From DATAQC01 sp039649175 (lineage in GTDB: Bacteria > Actinomycetota > Acidimicrobiia > Acidimicrobiales > AC-14), in contig JBBWZS010000078.1 of the NCBI GenBank assembly GCA_039649175.1, positions 1-32,366 on the forward strand: a stretch of DNA of 32,366 bases, written 5' to 3'. A program made the translations under genes and the position numbers. The number at the start of each line of letters is the position of its first letter. Positions within the stretch are counted from its first letter, which is position 1. The notes under the pieces were generated by a model. That model was not told the origin of the DNA. It ran no database searches and saw nothing but the letters and a program-made list of their open reading frames with translations. Shown piece by piece: positions 22,373 through 30,368 of the stretch.

Positions 22373-22586
22373 GCGGTGAGGGGCCCGAGGAACCTCCCGG
22401 TGTCGTCGCACTTCCCCGAACGACCACCCCGTTCTGCCCCTCGGGCCACCCCTACCCTACCCCGGCGCCTCCGCCAGATGCAAGCAGATGATGTGAAATA
22501 CTTCGAGACGCGCCCCTACCCGCCGGAGAAGAGGGGGCTCGACGTCGACTGGACCCTCACACTTGGGGTCCCCGGAAGGGCAGAGA
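22373..22586 (-). promoter_or_regulatory. Intergenic region with an AT-richer patch before the M23 gene
   Basis: The 214 nt between the M23 gene and the mshA 3' end hold no convincing gene. An unusually AT-rich patch around 22476-22503 may be the promoter of the M23 gene; no classic -35 was found. Confidence 0.35.
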
Positions 22587-23798
22587 CTACCTACACTCCA
22601 CCAGGTCGCGGGCGGTGAGATCGGCATAGAGGCGCCGGAGGCGGGCGGCGGTGATCGACCAGCTGTAGCGACGGGCCCGCAGGGCGGCGGCCTGGCCCAT
22701 CCGGGCTGCACGCGCCGGGTCGACGAGCACCTCGCCCACTCGCGCCGCGAAGCCTAGGGAGTCGCCGCCCTCGACCAGGAACCCGGTCACACCGTGATCG
22801 ACCAGCGTGGGCAGTCCCCCGACGGCGGCGGCCACCACCGGCGTCCCGCAGGCCGCCGCCTCCAGGGCCACCAACCCGAACGACTCGGACCGGCTGGGGA
22901 CCAGGCAGAGATCCGCAGCGCGGTACCACGCCGCCAGCTGGGCATGGGGCTGGGGCTCGACGAAGCGGACGCGAGACTCGACGCCGAGGTCGGCGATGAG
23001 CCCCTCGAGGCGACGACGCTCGCTCTCGCCATCGGGGCCCGAGGGGCCGCCGACGATGACGAGGGTGACATCGTCATGCAGCCGGGCCACCGTCTCGATG
23101 GCCACATCGACGCCCTTGAGGGGCTGGATCCGGCCCACGAAGAGCAGCACGGGGCCATCACCGAGGCCGAGGTCGGATCTCGCTCGGGCCCGATCGCCGG
23201 GCGCGAACCGCTCGTGGTCGACACCGGGGGGCACGATCTCCACCCGCCCCGGCGGTGCGTCGTAGAGGCGCTCGAGCTGGGCCCGTTCGTCGTCGGAGGA
23301 GGCCAGGATGGCGTCCGAGCACCCGACCACCTCGGCCTCGGCCTGCCCCCGGCTCTCGGCCTTGTCCGCCATGACCTGGGCCTTGACCCTGGCCAGGGTG
23401 TGGAAGGTGCTGACGAGCGGGAGGCCCAGCTCGTGCTTGAGGGCGTGGCCGGCCACGCCCGACAGCCAGTAGTTGGCGTGGATGAGGTCGGGCCGGCCGT
23501 GGGCGGCGACGGCGGCCAGGACGCCCTTGGTGAACTCGGGCACCAGCTCGGGCATCGACTCCTTGGCCACCGCGGCCGTGGGGCCGGCGGGCACGTGGTG
23601 CACCCGGAACCCGGGCTCCACCGACACCACCGGCGCCAGGCCTCGACGCCAGGCGCGCGTGTACACGTCGCAGTCGATACCGGCGCGGGCCAGGGCCGAC
23701 GACAGCGAGTGCACATAGACGTTCATGCCCCCACCGTCTCCTGCACCTGGCTGGGCGAGTGGAGAGGTGTGCAACGAGATGACGGCCAGCCGACGCAC
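22587..23798 (-). CDS. mshA: D-inositol-3-phosphate glycosyltransferase MshA homologue
   Basis: This GT4 glycosyltransferase probably joins UDP-GlcNAc to inositol-3-phosphate, the first step of mycothiol synthesis. It carries MshA landmarks in order: SLHTSPLAQPGAGDGGGMNVY, HANYWLSGVAGHALK, FHTLARVKAQ, VPPGVDHERFAPGDR, VGRIQPLKGVDVAI, VPSRSESFGLVALEAAACGTPVVAAAVGGLP. The 403-residue length fits. GTG 23798 is chosen for the normal short lead before RRLAVISLHTS; GTG and TTG codons a little upstream are alternatives and no strong Shine-Dalgarno decides. It lies 68 nt after the rsiG-like gene, with a hairpin between. Other mycothiol genes are not in the window. A sucrose synthase-like glycosyltransferase of another substrate remains possible but less likely. 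Confidence 0.88.
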   Translation of the reverse strand: MRRLAVISLHTSPLAQPGAGDGGGMNVYVHSLSSALARAGIDCDVYTRAWRRGLAPVVSVEPGFRVHHVPAGPTAAVAKESMPELVPEFTKGVLAAVAAHGRPDLIHANYWLSGVAGHALKHELGLPLVSTFHTLARVKAQVMADKAESRGQAEAEVVGCSDAILASSDDERAQLERLYDAPPGRVEIVPPGVDHERFAPGDRARARSDLGLGDGPVLLFVGRIQPLKGVDVAIETVARLHDDVTLVIVGGPSGPDGESERRRLEGLIADLGVESRVRFVEPQPHAQLAAWYRAADLCLVPSRSESFGLVALEAAACGTPVVAAAVGGLPTLVDHGVTGFLVEGGDSLGFAARVGEVLVDPARAARMGQAAALRARRYSWSITAARLRRLYADLTARDLVECR

Positions 23799-23837
23799 GG
23801 GGTGCAACCCTACCCAGTGACGCACCTTTACCTTCAC

Positions 23838-23862
23838 CACCAGGAGGACAACGCCTCCGGTG
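23838..23862 (-). terminator. Hairpin between the rsiG-like gene and mshA
   Basis: Arms CACCAGGAGG/CCTCCGGTG pair with one bulged base around a 6-nt loop. It could attenuate or process the transcript that reaches mshA. Confidence 0.4.
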
Positions 23863-23866
23863 CCTC

Positions 23867-24367
23867 CTACCCGCCGAGTTGGGCGGTGATGGCGCCCCGG
23901 AGGGCGTCGGCGCGGGAGAAGACCTCTCGCCGCAACGACGAGTACTCGCTCTCGTGGCGGGCGAGGCGGTCGGCCAGCGCCTGCAACTCGGTGTCGTCGA
24001 GATCGGGCAGCTTCCACACGGGGGGCACGAGGGCGCCCAGCTCGTCGGTGAGCTCGTCGAGGTGGGCGGGCTCGACGCCGTCCACCATCTGCTGGTGGCC
24101 GGGGGCGTGGACGTTGGGCGACAGCACGCTGCTCAGGCTCTTCACCAGGTCGTCGGTACTCGACCGGCCCTCGCCCGATTCTCGCCGCGCCAGCTCCCAT
24201 CGGACGATGTCGAGGCGCCCCTGGACCTGGCGGCGCAGGTACGAGATGTCGTCCCCGACGGCCTGGGACTGGGCGGCCATCTCACGGAGCTCCTCGATCG
24301 AGCGGGTGGCGGTGTCGCCGAGATAGTCGGCCGCCAGGATGCGCTCCAGGTCGTCCCTCCATCCCAT
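23867..24367 (-). CDS. RsiG-like protein (candidate c-di-GMP-binding anti-sigma factor)
   Basis: This 166-residue helical protein resembles Streptomyces RsiG, which holds sigma WhiG when it binds c-di-GMP through two copies of E(x3)S(x2)R(x3)Q(x3)D on a coiled coil. Copy 1 here is S42-x2-R45-x3-Q49-x3-D53, with Gly at the Glu position (38). Copy 2 is E139-x3-S143-x2-R146-x3-[F150]-x3-D154, with Phe in place of Gln. Each copy lacks one residue, but different ones. An N-terminal helix and a Pro-rich linker (about 112-122) separate the two helices. It lies between sodX and mshA, and an mshA/rsiG neighbourhood is, as I recall, shared with Streptomyces. No sigma factor is in the window, so the partner is unknown. 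'Aerial mycelium formation protein' is the usual database name. Confidence 0.7.
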   Translation of the reverse strand: MGWRDDLERILAADYLGDTATRSIEELREMAAQSQAVGDDISYLRRQVQGRLDIVRWELARRESGEGRSSTDDLVKSLSSVLSPNVHAPGHQQMVDGVEPAHLDELTDELGALVPPVWKLPDLDDTELQALADRLARHESEYSSLRREVFSRADALRGAITAQLGG

Positions 24368-24376
24368 GGCAGCACG

Positions 24377-24772
24377 TTACCAACGGCTGGTCGGACCCGG
24401 GGAGGGCAGGCGGCCACGCCGGTCGACGGGGTGGTAGCGGTAGATGACCCGACCCCGCAGGGCGCCAGTGGCGACGGGCCCGAAGACCCGGCTGTCGGTG
24501 CTGGCCGCCGGGTTGTCACCCACGACGGTGAGCCCGGCGGCGGAGACAGCCACCAGACGCTTGATCACCGTGCGCGCCGGTTGTCGCGGATCGACCACCG
24601 CCACCAGCTCACCCACCCGCGGCCGGCGCCCCCCGCTCACCACCAGGCGGTCGCCGGGCTCCAGGGTGGGACGCATGCTGTCGCCGACGACCTCGACCCG
24701 TCTGACCCGGCGCGCCGCCCAGGCCCCGGCAGCGACAAGAGCGACAGCCCACCATCGCCGCGTGGCCGTCAC
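24377..24772 (-). CDS. sodX: Nickel superoxide dismutase maturation protease (S26 signal peptidase)
   Basis: This 131-residue S26-type serine protease has one N-terminal helix (about 6-20) and the catalytic dyad S32 in GDSMRPTLEPGD and K71 in VIKRLVAV, with GDNPAASTDSRVFGPV (the SD box) following. Its position divergent to sodN, 60 nt away, identifies it as the protease that trims the SodN leader so that the amino-terminal histidine can bind nickel. GTG start. It is the first gene of the sodX - rsiG-like - mshA operon, whose members are spaced 9 and 68 nt. Confidence 0.9.
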   Translation of the reverse strand: MTATRRWWAVALVAAGAWAARRVRRVEVVGDSMRPTLEPGDRLVVSGGRRPRVGELVAVVDPRQPARTVIKRLVAVSAAGLTVVGDNPAASTDSRVFGPVATGALRGRVIYRYHPVDRRGRLPSPGPTSRW

Positions 24773-24832
24773 CCTTCGGGGGACTGGGTAGTGTTCTGGG
24801 GCATCAACAATCGAAGCGGAGGAGCATCAGGC

Positions 24833-25252
24833 ATGCCCATTCTCACCGGCATCACCGCCCTCGTCGACCGGATCCGTCCGCCGGAACGGGTGCACGCCCA
24901 CTGCGACCTCCCGTGTGGGGTCTACGACCCGGCCCAGGCCCGTATCGAGGCCCAATCGGTCAAGGGGTGCCAGGAGAAGTTCCAGGCCTCCGACGACGAG
25001 GTCTTCCGCCAGCGCGCCGTGCTGATCAAAGAGGAGCGCGCCGACCTGGCCAAGCACCACCTCTGGGTGCTCTGGACCGACTACTTCAAGCCCGAGCACG
25101 TCGAGAAGTACCCGCAGCTGCACCAGCTGTTCTGGGACGCCACCAAGGCGGCCGGCGCAGCCAAGAAGTCCGAGGACCCGGCCACCGGTGACAAGCTCCT
25201 CGACCTCATCGGCCAGATCGACACCATCTTCTGGGAGACCAAGAAGGCCTAG
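24833..25252 (+). CDS. sodN: Nickel-containing superoxide dismutase precursor
   Basis: It dismutates superoxide with a nickel cofactor. The 139-residue precursor has a 22-residue leader ending VHA, followed by the nickel hook H23-C-D-L-P-C28-G-V-Y (H1, C2 and C6 of the mature enzyme, with Y9 after). The body (KEERADLAKHHLWVLWTDYFKP, and IDTIFWETKKA at the C-terminus) closely follows Streptomyces SodN. ATG start with GGAGGAG well placed upstream. Divergent sodX provides the leader peptidase. No clear Nur box was found in the 60-nt promoter region. Confidence 0.96.
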   Translation: MPILTGITALVDRIRPPERVHAHCDLPCGVYDPAQARIEAQSVKGCQEKFQASDDEVFRQRAVLIKEERADLAKHHLWVLWTDYFKPEHVEKYPQLHQLFWDATKAAGAAKKSEDPATGDKLLDLIGQIDTIFWETKKA

Positions 25253-25289
25253 CAGCCGGCCCCTGCCCTGGTCGTCACCACACTGGCGG

Positions 25290-26672
25290 TCAGCGGAGGA
25301 TCGTGGTGACCAGCCAGGCCCAGGCGGGGCCGAGGAAGATCAGCGAGTCGAGACGTCGCAGGCCCGGGGCGTCGGCGTCGCGGCGGCCGAGCAGGGCGGT
25401 GCCGGCCAGTGGGCCCAGGGGGGCGAGGACGGCGGCCAGCAGCCCCAGGGCCAACGGCGTGCCCCCCGGGAAGGGCGGGACGAGCACGACGGCGGCCAGG
25501 ATCGTCACCGGGATGAGGGCCACCACCCCGGCTACCGGTCCCTCCCAGGCCGCCGAGGCGCCGGTCCCGACGAGGTAGGCCCCGGCGTCGTAGATGCACG
25601 CGCAGGCGAGGAGGTAGACGGCGGCGGCGATGTTGACGTCTCTGGTGAGGGCCACGGCGGCGGCGGCCGAGCCGGTGGCCATCCCGATGACCAGGGCCAG
25701 GGCGACGTTCTCGGCGGTGCCCTTGTGGTTGACGAACACCCGGACGATGACGGCCAGTCCCAGGCCGGTGGCGATGACGGCCACGGCGTAGCGCCCGCCG
25801 AACATGGCGGCGACCGGGGGGGCCAACGATGTCACCGCCGCCAGCCACGGCGGTGGGGCCACGTCGAGGGCCCGGCGGGTCCCGGCGGCCTGGGAGGCGC
25901 CGACGAAGGCGCTCACCGCCAACCAGGCGGCGATCCAGGTCGGGCCGGCGATGGTGGCGCCCACCGTCACCACCGCCCAGGCCAGGCCGATCCGCCCGTG
26001 CGGGCGGGTGTTGTCGTAGACCACCCCGAGGCGGGCCAGCGGCTGCCACCACTCGTCGGACGCCGTCACCTTGGTCGTGGCGGACGCCGCCGGCTTGGCA
26101 GTGGCGCCCGGCACCGCCGGGGCTCGGCCCGGGGGCCCCGCCGCCGCCTCGGAGGGGAGCGCCGGCGCTGGTCTGGTCATGGTCGGTCCCTGGGCCCTCG
26201 TGCCGGGGGCGGGCGGCGGGCTCTCGGGGGCCCGGGGACGCCGGGGAGGGGCGGCGGTGGGGCCGGGAGCGGCGGTGGGGCCGGGAGCGGCGGTACGGGG
26301 AGGTGGCGCGGCGGTGGGACGGGACGTGGCGGAGGGGCGAGTGGTAGCAGGGGCGAAGCGGGGAGAAGCGGTGCGGGGCGGAGCTGGTCGTGACGGCGTC
26401 GCTCTCGGCGGCGCTGAGGTGGCCGCCACCTCGCCGGCGCCACCTGACACCGGCGGGAGGACGGCCACCACGTCGTGGCCCGTGACGGCAGTCTCGGCCG
26501 TGGCCGGCTCGCCGTTCACCCACACGCGGGACTGCCGCAACACGGCGCTGAACCGCTCGCCGAAGGAGGCCTCGGCGGCCTGGAGCATCTCGGCGACGGT
26601 CGTCCCCTCGAAGTCGGCCCGGGCCACACCGGCGGCCTCGCGTGCCGCCGCGAACAGTCGCAGGCTCGGCAT
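25290..26672 (-). CDS. MoaD/ThiS ubiquitin-like domain fused to a degenerate CdsA-like membrane domain
   Basis: This 460-residue single frame has three parts. Residues 1-78 form a MoaD-type beta-grasp domain (PSLRLFAAAREAAGV, SRVWVNGEPATAETAVTGHDVVAVLPPVSGG) ending in the GG that is normally the free C-terminus. Residues 79-200 are a Pro/Ala/Thr-rich linker with an 18-bp coding repeat. Residues 225-460 contain about eight membrane helices; DAGAYLVGTGASAAWEGPVAG (362-382) and the C-terminal LDSLIFLGPAWAWL resemble CDP-diacylglycerol synthase, but the usual K-T before WEG and the SxxKRxxKD signature are absent. ATG 26672 lies 2 nt after the MaoC gene stop. An in-frame ATG at 26180 (residue 165) could allow the membrane part to be made alone. 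If GG is used as in MoaD, proteolysis would be required. Confidence 0.75.
   Translation of the reverse strand: MPSLRLFAAAREAAGVARADFEGTTVAEMLQAAEASFGERFSAVLRQSRVWVNGEPATAETAVTGHDVVAVLPPVSGGAGEVAATSAPPRATPSRPAPPRTASPRFAPATTRPSATSRPTAAPPPRTAAPGPTAAPGPTAAPPRRPRAPESPPPAPGTRAQGPTMTRPAPALPSEAAAGPPGRAPAVPGATAKPAASATTKVTASDEWWQPLARLGVVYDNTRPHGRIGLAWAVVTVGATIAGPTWIAAWLAVSAFVGASQAAGTRRALDVAPPPWLAAVTSLAPPVAAMFGGRYAVAVIATGLGLAVIVRVFVNHKGTAENVALALVIGMATGSAAAAVALTRDVNIAAAVYLLACACIYDAGAYLVGTGASAAWEGPVAGVVALIPVTILAAVVLVPPFPGGTPLALGLLAAVLAPLGPLAGTALLGRRDADAPGLRRLDSLIFLGPAWAWLVTTILR
26251..26294. repeat. 18-bp tandem repeat in the linker (about 2.4 copies)
   Basis: Two perfect 18-bp units (26251-26268, 26269-26286) and a partial third encode repeats of the hexapeptide AAPGPT in the linker of the MoaD-CdsA-like gene. 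Confidence 0.8.
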
Positions 26673-26674
26673 GG

Positions 26675-27529
26675 CTAGGCCGGCGGAGGCCCGACCTCCG
26701 CCCATCCGTCTTTGATCACGACCTCCCCCCGGCTTCGGGCCTCGAAGGCGAAGCAGCGCCGGTCGGACGACTCACCGGCGGCGAAGACCGATGTCACCAG
26801 GTCCGACCCGGGCAGGACCGGCCGGGAGAAACGCACGGCCAGGCGGCGCAGCAGCGCCGGGTCTCCCCCGGCGGTCTCGCCGATCACCGCGTGGCCACAG
26901 AACGCCATGGTGCACATGCCGTGGACGATGATGCCCGGAAGTCCCATCTCCTTGGCAAAGGCCTCGTCCACGTGGATGCGGTTGGTGTCACCCGAGGCCT
27001 CGGCGTACCGAAGCGTCTGGTCATCGTCGAGGTGCACCGTGCGTTCCGCCACGAGGGGACCACGGGACCCGTTGGCAAGGGTGTGGTCGGGAGGCTCGTC
27101 GCCGCCGCTCTCACCGCCTCCCAGCCCCCGGATGAACATGGTGGCGTACTGGCGCAGCACCGGATCGCCCGCCTCGTCCACGCTGGTGACCACCACCAGC
27201 AGCGATGCACCCGATCGACGGCTGCGGATGCCGCGGATCTCCGCTTCGGTCACCAGGGCCTGGCCGGCGGTGAGGGGCCGGAAGAAGCGCATGTCCTGCG
27301 ACAGGTGCACGAGCATGCCCATGGCATCGGCGGCCACCACATCGTGGACGGCAGCCATGGTGGTGTCCCAGGTGGGGACCACCGCGAACAGGGGCGGCAC
27401 CAGCCCGTCGGCCCGGTAGCCGGTCCCCGGGTCGTTGGTGGCGGCGGCGTAGGCCAGAGCCCGCTCGGGGTCGACGAATCCCCTGTCCGGCCCGTACCGG
27501 GCCCCGAGTTTGGCGATGTCGAGCCCCAC
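26675..27529 (-). CDS. MaoC-family double-hotdog dehydratase
   Basis: This 284-residue protein has two hotdog domains. The N-terminal half (about 1-140) resembles the FAS1-like or inactive hotdog of MaoC proteins. The C-terminal half has the hydratase motif D181-T-N-R-I-H186-VDEAFAKEMGLPGIIVHGMCTMAF, so the enzyme probably hydrates an enoyl-thioester, the substrate unknown. GTG start with AAGGAG 7 nt upstream. It forms an operon with the MoaD-CdsA-like gene: 2 nt separate the stop and start. No other fatty acid gene lies nearby. Confidence 0.88.
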   Translation of the reverse strand: MGLDIAKLGARYGPDRGFVDPERALAYAAATNDPGTGYRADGLVPPLFAVVPTWDTTMAAVHDVVAADAMGMLVHLSQDMRFFRPLTAGQALVTEAEIRGIRSRRSGASLLVVVTSVDEAGDPVLRQYATMFIRGLGGGESGGDEPPDHTLANGSRGPLVAERTVHLDDDQTLRYAEASGDTNRIHVDEAFAKEMGLPGIIVHGMCTMAFCGHAVIGETAGGDPALLRRLAVRFSRPVLPGSDLVTSVFAAGESSDRRCFAFEARSRGEVVIKDGWAEVGPPPA

Positions 27530-27589
27530 GGACTGCTCCTTGTGTCGGCGATCGGCCGCCAGGGGGTTGACGAGCGTGCTCGGAGCCCG

Positions 27590-27614
27590 AGGCCCGAGCA
27601 GCCCTCTGAGCGGG
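27590..27614 (-). repeat. Dispersed GC repeat, copy 5
   Basis: On the minus strand it reads CCCGCTCAGAGGGC, then TGCTCGGGCC, close to the hemA units. It lies in the intergenic space between the divergent MaoC and YgjP-like genes. Confidence 0.6.
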
Positions 27615-27640
27615 ATGGCCTGCGGCTAGCGTCGCACACC

Positions 27641-28108
27641 GTGCGGGTCGAGGTCATACGCAGTCCGCGCCGGCGCAAGACCGTACAGGCCTCGGAAGCC
27701 GACGGTGTCGTGCGGGTGTGGATCCCTGCGGCCATGAGCCGGGAGGACGAGGAGCGCTGGGTGGCCGAGATGCTCGGCCGTCTCGACCGCCGCAAGGCCA
27801 CCGAGGCCACCGACCTCGACGCCCGGGCCAGGCTCCTGGCCGCCCGCTACCGCCTGCCCTGCCCCACCGCCGTCCGCTGGGTCGACAACCAGCACTCGCG
27901 TTGGGCATCGTGCTCGCCCGACGACGGCGTCATCCGGGTGTCCTCCCGCCTGGCCGGGTTTCCCGCCTGGGTGGTCGACTATGTCCTCGTCCACGAGCTG
28001 GCCCACCTCGTCGAGCCCCGCCACGGGCCCGCCTTCTGGGCTCTCGTCCACCGCTACCGCCGGGCCGAACGCGCCCGCGGCTTCCTGCTGGCCAAGACCA
28101 ACAGCTGA
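27641..28108 (+). CDS. YgjP-like M48-type metallopeptidase domain protein (DUF45)
   Basis: This 155-residue protein has the family layout: an RSPRRRKTVQ start, NQHSRWASCSPDDGVIRVSSRL, and the zinc-binding helix VHELAHLVEPRHGPAFW (H118, E119, H122 and H128). The length suits the compact YgjP type. GTG start, chosen because it is the first codon giving the normal N-terminus; the upstream in-frame extension runs through the intergenic repeat. No Shine-Dalgarno is obvious. Function is unknown in most bacteria; protease activity is inferred from the motif only. Confidence 0.85.
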   Translation: MRVEVIRSPRRRKTVQASEADGVVRVWIPAAMSREDEERWVAEMLGRLDRRKATEATDLDARARLLAARYRLPCPTAVRWVDNQHSRWASCSPDDGVIRVSSRLAGFPAWVVDYVLVHELAHLVEPRHGPAFWALVHRYRRAERARGFLLAKTNS

Positions 28109-28128
28109 GACGACGCCCGGCTCGTTGC

Positions 28129-28938
28129 TCAGGTGAGGCGGCGGCGCAGGTCGGCGATGAGCCGGTCGCCCAGAGCGGGCGTCAACAGATCGGTGCCGTG
28201 GCCGGCGCCGGGGACGAGCCACAGGTCTTTGGGCTCGGCCGCCCACTCGTAGAGGGTGCGGGCGTGCTCCTCGCCGAAGTAGTGGTCGGCGGGGTCGTGG
28301 ACGACCAGGGTGAACGCCGGGGCGATGCGGGCGACCACGCCGCTGGCGTCGGGCACCTCGTCGAGGCTGGCGGCCACCCGCGTGCGCAGCACCCGGGCCA
28401 GCACCTGGCGCCCGGTCCGGGAGTCGACGTAGCGCTTCACCCGGATGGTGGCCCGGGTGTCCCAGGTGGTCCACCGGGCGGGGGAGCTGATGGCCACCAC
28501 CCCGGCCACCCCTCCGAAGGTGCCGGCGTGAAGGAGCACCGAAGCCCCACCCAGGCTGATCCCCACGGTGACGACCGGCAGCCCCGCAGGGGCGGCGGCC
28601 ACCGCGGCGTCCACGTCGAGAGGCTCGTCGCGACCCAGCGTGCACAGCCCTCCTGACCTCCCGTGGCCGCGAAGCTCGGGGACGACGACGTTGACGTGGC
28701 CGGCCAGCTGGCGGGCGAAGGTGTTGATCCGGGGCGTGCGCGCCGACTGGACCAGGCCGTGCACCAGCACGACGGTGGCGAAGGCGCCGGGCGGGCCCCC
28801 CAGGCGGGCCCCGGTGAGGTGCACGCCGTCAGCAGTGACGAGGTCGAGCCGCTCCTCCCGCCCGTAGCGGGGAGGGAAGGCGAACCGGCGGACGAAGCCG
28901 CCTACGGCGTTGCCGTAGCTCGCTGGGCGTGCCGCCAC
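28129..28938 (-). CDS. Alpha/beta hydrolase
   Basis: This 269-residue protein shows the oxyanion HG in VVLVHGLVQSAR, nucleophile S128 in VGISLGGAS, an acid near VVHDPADHYF (D215 or D218) and catalytic H247 in VPGAGHGTDLL. Substrate unknown; a serine hydrolase of the lysophospholipase/esterase kind. GTG 28938 is chosen because GAGGA lies 3-7 nt upstream; it overlaps the end of the ABC1 gene by 37 nt. No other usable start occurs before the conserved VHLTGARL region without deleting strands. Probably co-transcribed with the ABC1 gene. Confidence 0.85.
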   Translation of the reverse strand: MAARPASYGNAVGGFVRRFAFPPRYGREERLDLVTADGVHLTGARLGGPPGAFATVVLVHGLVQSARTPRINTFARQLAGHVNVVVPELRGHGRSGGLCTLGRDEPLDVDAAVAAAPAGLPVVTVGISLGGASVLLHAGTFGGVAGVVAISSPARWTTWDTRATIRVKRYVDSRTGRQVLARVLRTRVAASLDEVPDASGVVARIAPAFTLVVHDPADHYFGEEHARTLYEWAAEPKDLWLVPGAGHGTDLLTPALGDRLIADLRRRLT

Positions 28939-30314
28939 TCGTCCTCGGCTCGACCCAGCGCCGTGGAGGCGGGGCCGTCGTGGAGGTACTCGTCGAGCAG
29001 CGCCCCCCAGCGGGCACCGGCCTGGAGACGGCCGAAGAGGGCGCTCATGCCCCACACCACCCGGTCGAGGATGACGTAGGAGGGGGGCATGTTCAACAGG
29101 CGTATGACGTCGCCGAACTCGCCCTGGAGGTCGAGCATGCGGCCCAGGGTGCGCCCCACGAACTCGGAGTCGAAGGTGAAGTGGTCGCGCTGGAACGGGA
29201 TGTAGGGGCCGCTGCAGTACTCGTAGATCCGGGCCGGGTCGACCCCGTGGTCGGCAGGCAGGAACCCGGCCCGCACCAGGGCGGTGATGAGGGCACCGGG
29301 GTCCTGGGCGAGGATGGCGTCGAGGATGGGGCTCAGGGTCTCCAGCTCACCCGGGGCCCAGCGCTTCACCAGCCCGAAGTCGAGGAAGGTGATCCGGGCC
29401 GAGTCGGTGTGGAAGCGGTAGTTGCCGGGATGGGGGTCGCCGTTGAACACGCCGTGATGCCAGATCGACCCTTCTGCGAAGCGGAACAGCACCTCGGCCG
29501 CCACCTGCTTCTGGGCGTGGGTGGCGGTGGCCCCGAACTCGGCCCACGACAGGCCGTCGACCCACTCGCTGGTGATGACCCGCATGGCGCTGCGCTCGGG
29601 CACGACGTCGGGCACGTGGATGAACGGGTGGCCGCGGTAGCGGTCGGCGAACTCGGCCTGGCAACGGGCCTCGAGCCGGTAGTCGAGCTCGTCGCTCATG
29701 CGGGCTCGCAGCTCGTCGACCATGGCCCGCACGTCCATGTTCTTCAGGGCGAAGCTGGCGAACATGCCGTAGAGGAGCTCGGCGTTGTCGAGGTCGGAGC
29801 GGATGGCCTTGTCGACGCCGGGGTACTGCACCTTCACGGCCACGATGCGCCCGTCGGGCATCACCGCCCGGTGCACCTGGCCGATCGACGCCGCCGCCTT
29901 GGGGATGGGGTCCCAGTCGAGGAAGAGCTTCTCGGGGTCGGCACCCAGCTCGGCGCGGATGACCCCCTCGGCCAGGCTGGGGGCCATGGGCGGGACGTCG
30001 GCCTGCAGGGTGGCCAGGGCGGCCCGCGCCTCGGGGGGCAGGCCCTCGGCGATGAACGAGATCATCTGCCCGGCCTTCATGATGGCGCCCTTCATGCCTC
30101 CCAGCACCTCGGCCACGTCCTGGGCGCTGCGGATGGCGAAGGTCTCCTCCAACCGGGCCCGCTCCGCCTCGGTGGCCCGCCGCCCCCGGATCTTGATGAC
30201 CGACCAGTGCAGCGCCCGCCGGGCGGAGAGGCGCCACACCCGGGCCTGGCGGTCGAGGCGCAGGCGCCGGTCCTCGTCGGCCAGGAAGACGCCCACCGCG
30301 GCTGCTCCGGCCAC
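28902..30314 (-). CDS. ABC1/UbiB-family atypical kinase
   Basis: This 470-residue protein of the ABC1/COQ8 family has K80-A-G-Q83 (KxGQ), the Ala-rich loop AAASIGQVHRA, the ATP-binding VAVKVQYPG, and kinase-lobe HHGVFNGDPHPGNY and ITFLDFGLVKRW. These mark a complete atypical kinase/ATPase. In other organisms such proteins support quinone synthesis; in actinobacteria the substrate is usually menaquinone-related or unknown. The first GTG is nominal: the frame is open back to CTG codons near 30362, directly after the stop of the TraR-like gene, and would add a hydrophobic lead. Downstream it overlaps the hydrolase. Confidence 0.88.
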   Translation of the reverse strand: MAGAAAVGVFLADEDRRLRLDRQARVWRLSARRALHWSVIKIRGRRATEAERARLEETFAIRSAQDVAEVLGGMKGAIMKAGQMISFIAEGLPPEARAALATLQADVPPMAPSLAEGVIRAELGADPEKLFLDWDPIPKAAASIGQVHRAVMPDGRIVAVKVQYPGVDKAIRSDLDNAELLYGMFASFALKNMDVRAMVDELRARMSDELDYRLEARCQAEFADRYRGHPFIHVPDVVPERSAMRVITSEWVDGLSWAEFGATATHAQKQVAAEVLFRFAEGSIWHHGVFNGDPHPGNYRFHTDSARITFLDFGLVKRWAPGELETLSPILDAILAQDPGALITALVRAGFLPADHGVDPARIYEYCSGPYIPFQRDHFTFDSEFVGRTLGRMLDLQGEFGDVIRLLNMPPSYVILDRVVWGMSALFGRLQAGARWGALLDEYLHDGPASTALGRAEDEWRHAQRATATP

Positions 30315-30368
30315 GGCGGTCCCCGCCGCAGCCAGAGGGACGGCCTTGCGCGCGTTCAGCAGCTCAGC

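Noticed and set aside
22478..22618. Plus-strand 46-codon ORF between the M23 gene and mshA
   Set aside because: GC-rich third positions in its middle made it attractive, but it has no ribosome site, ends inside the mshA 3' end on the opposite strand, and looks like no known protein.
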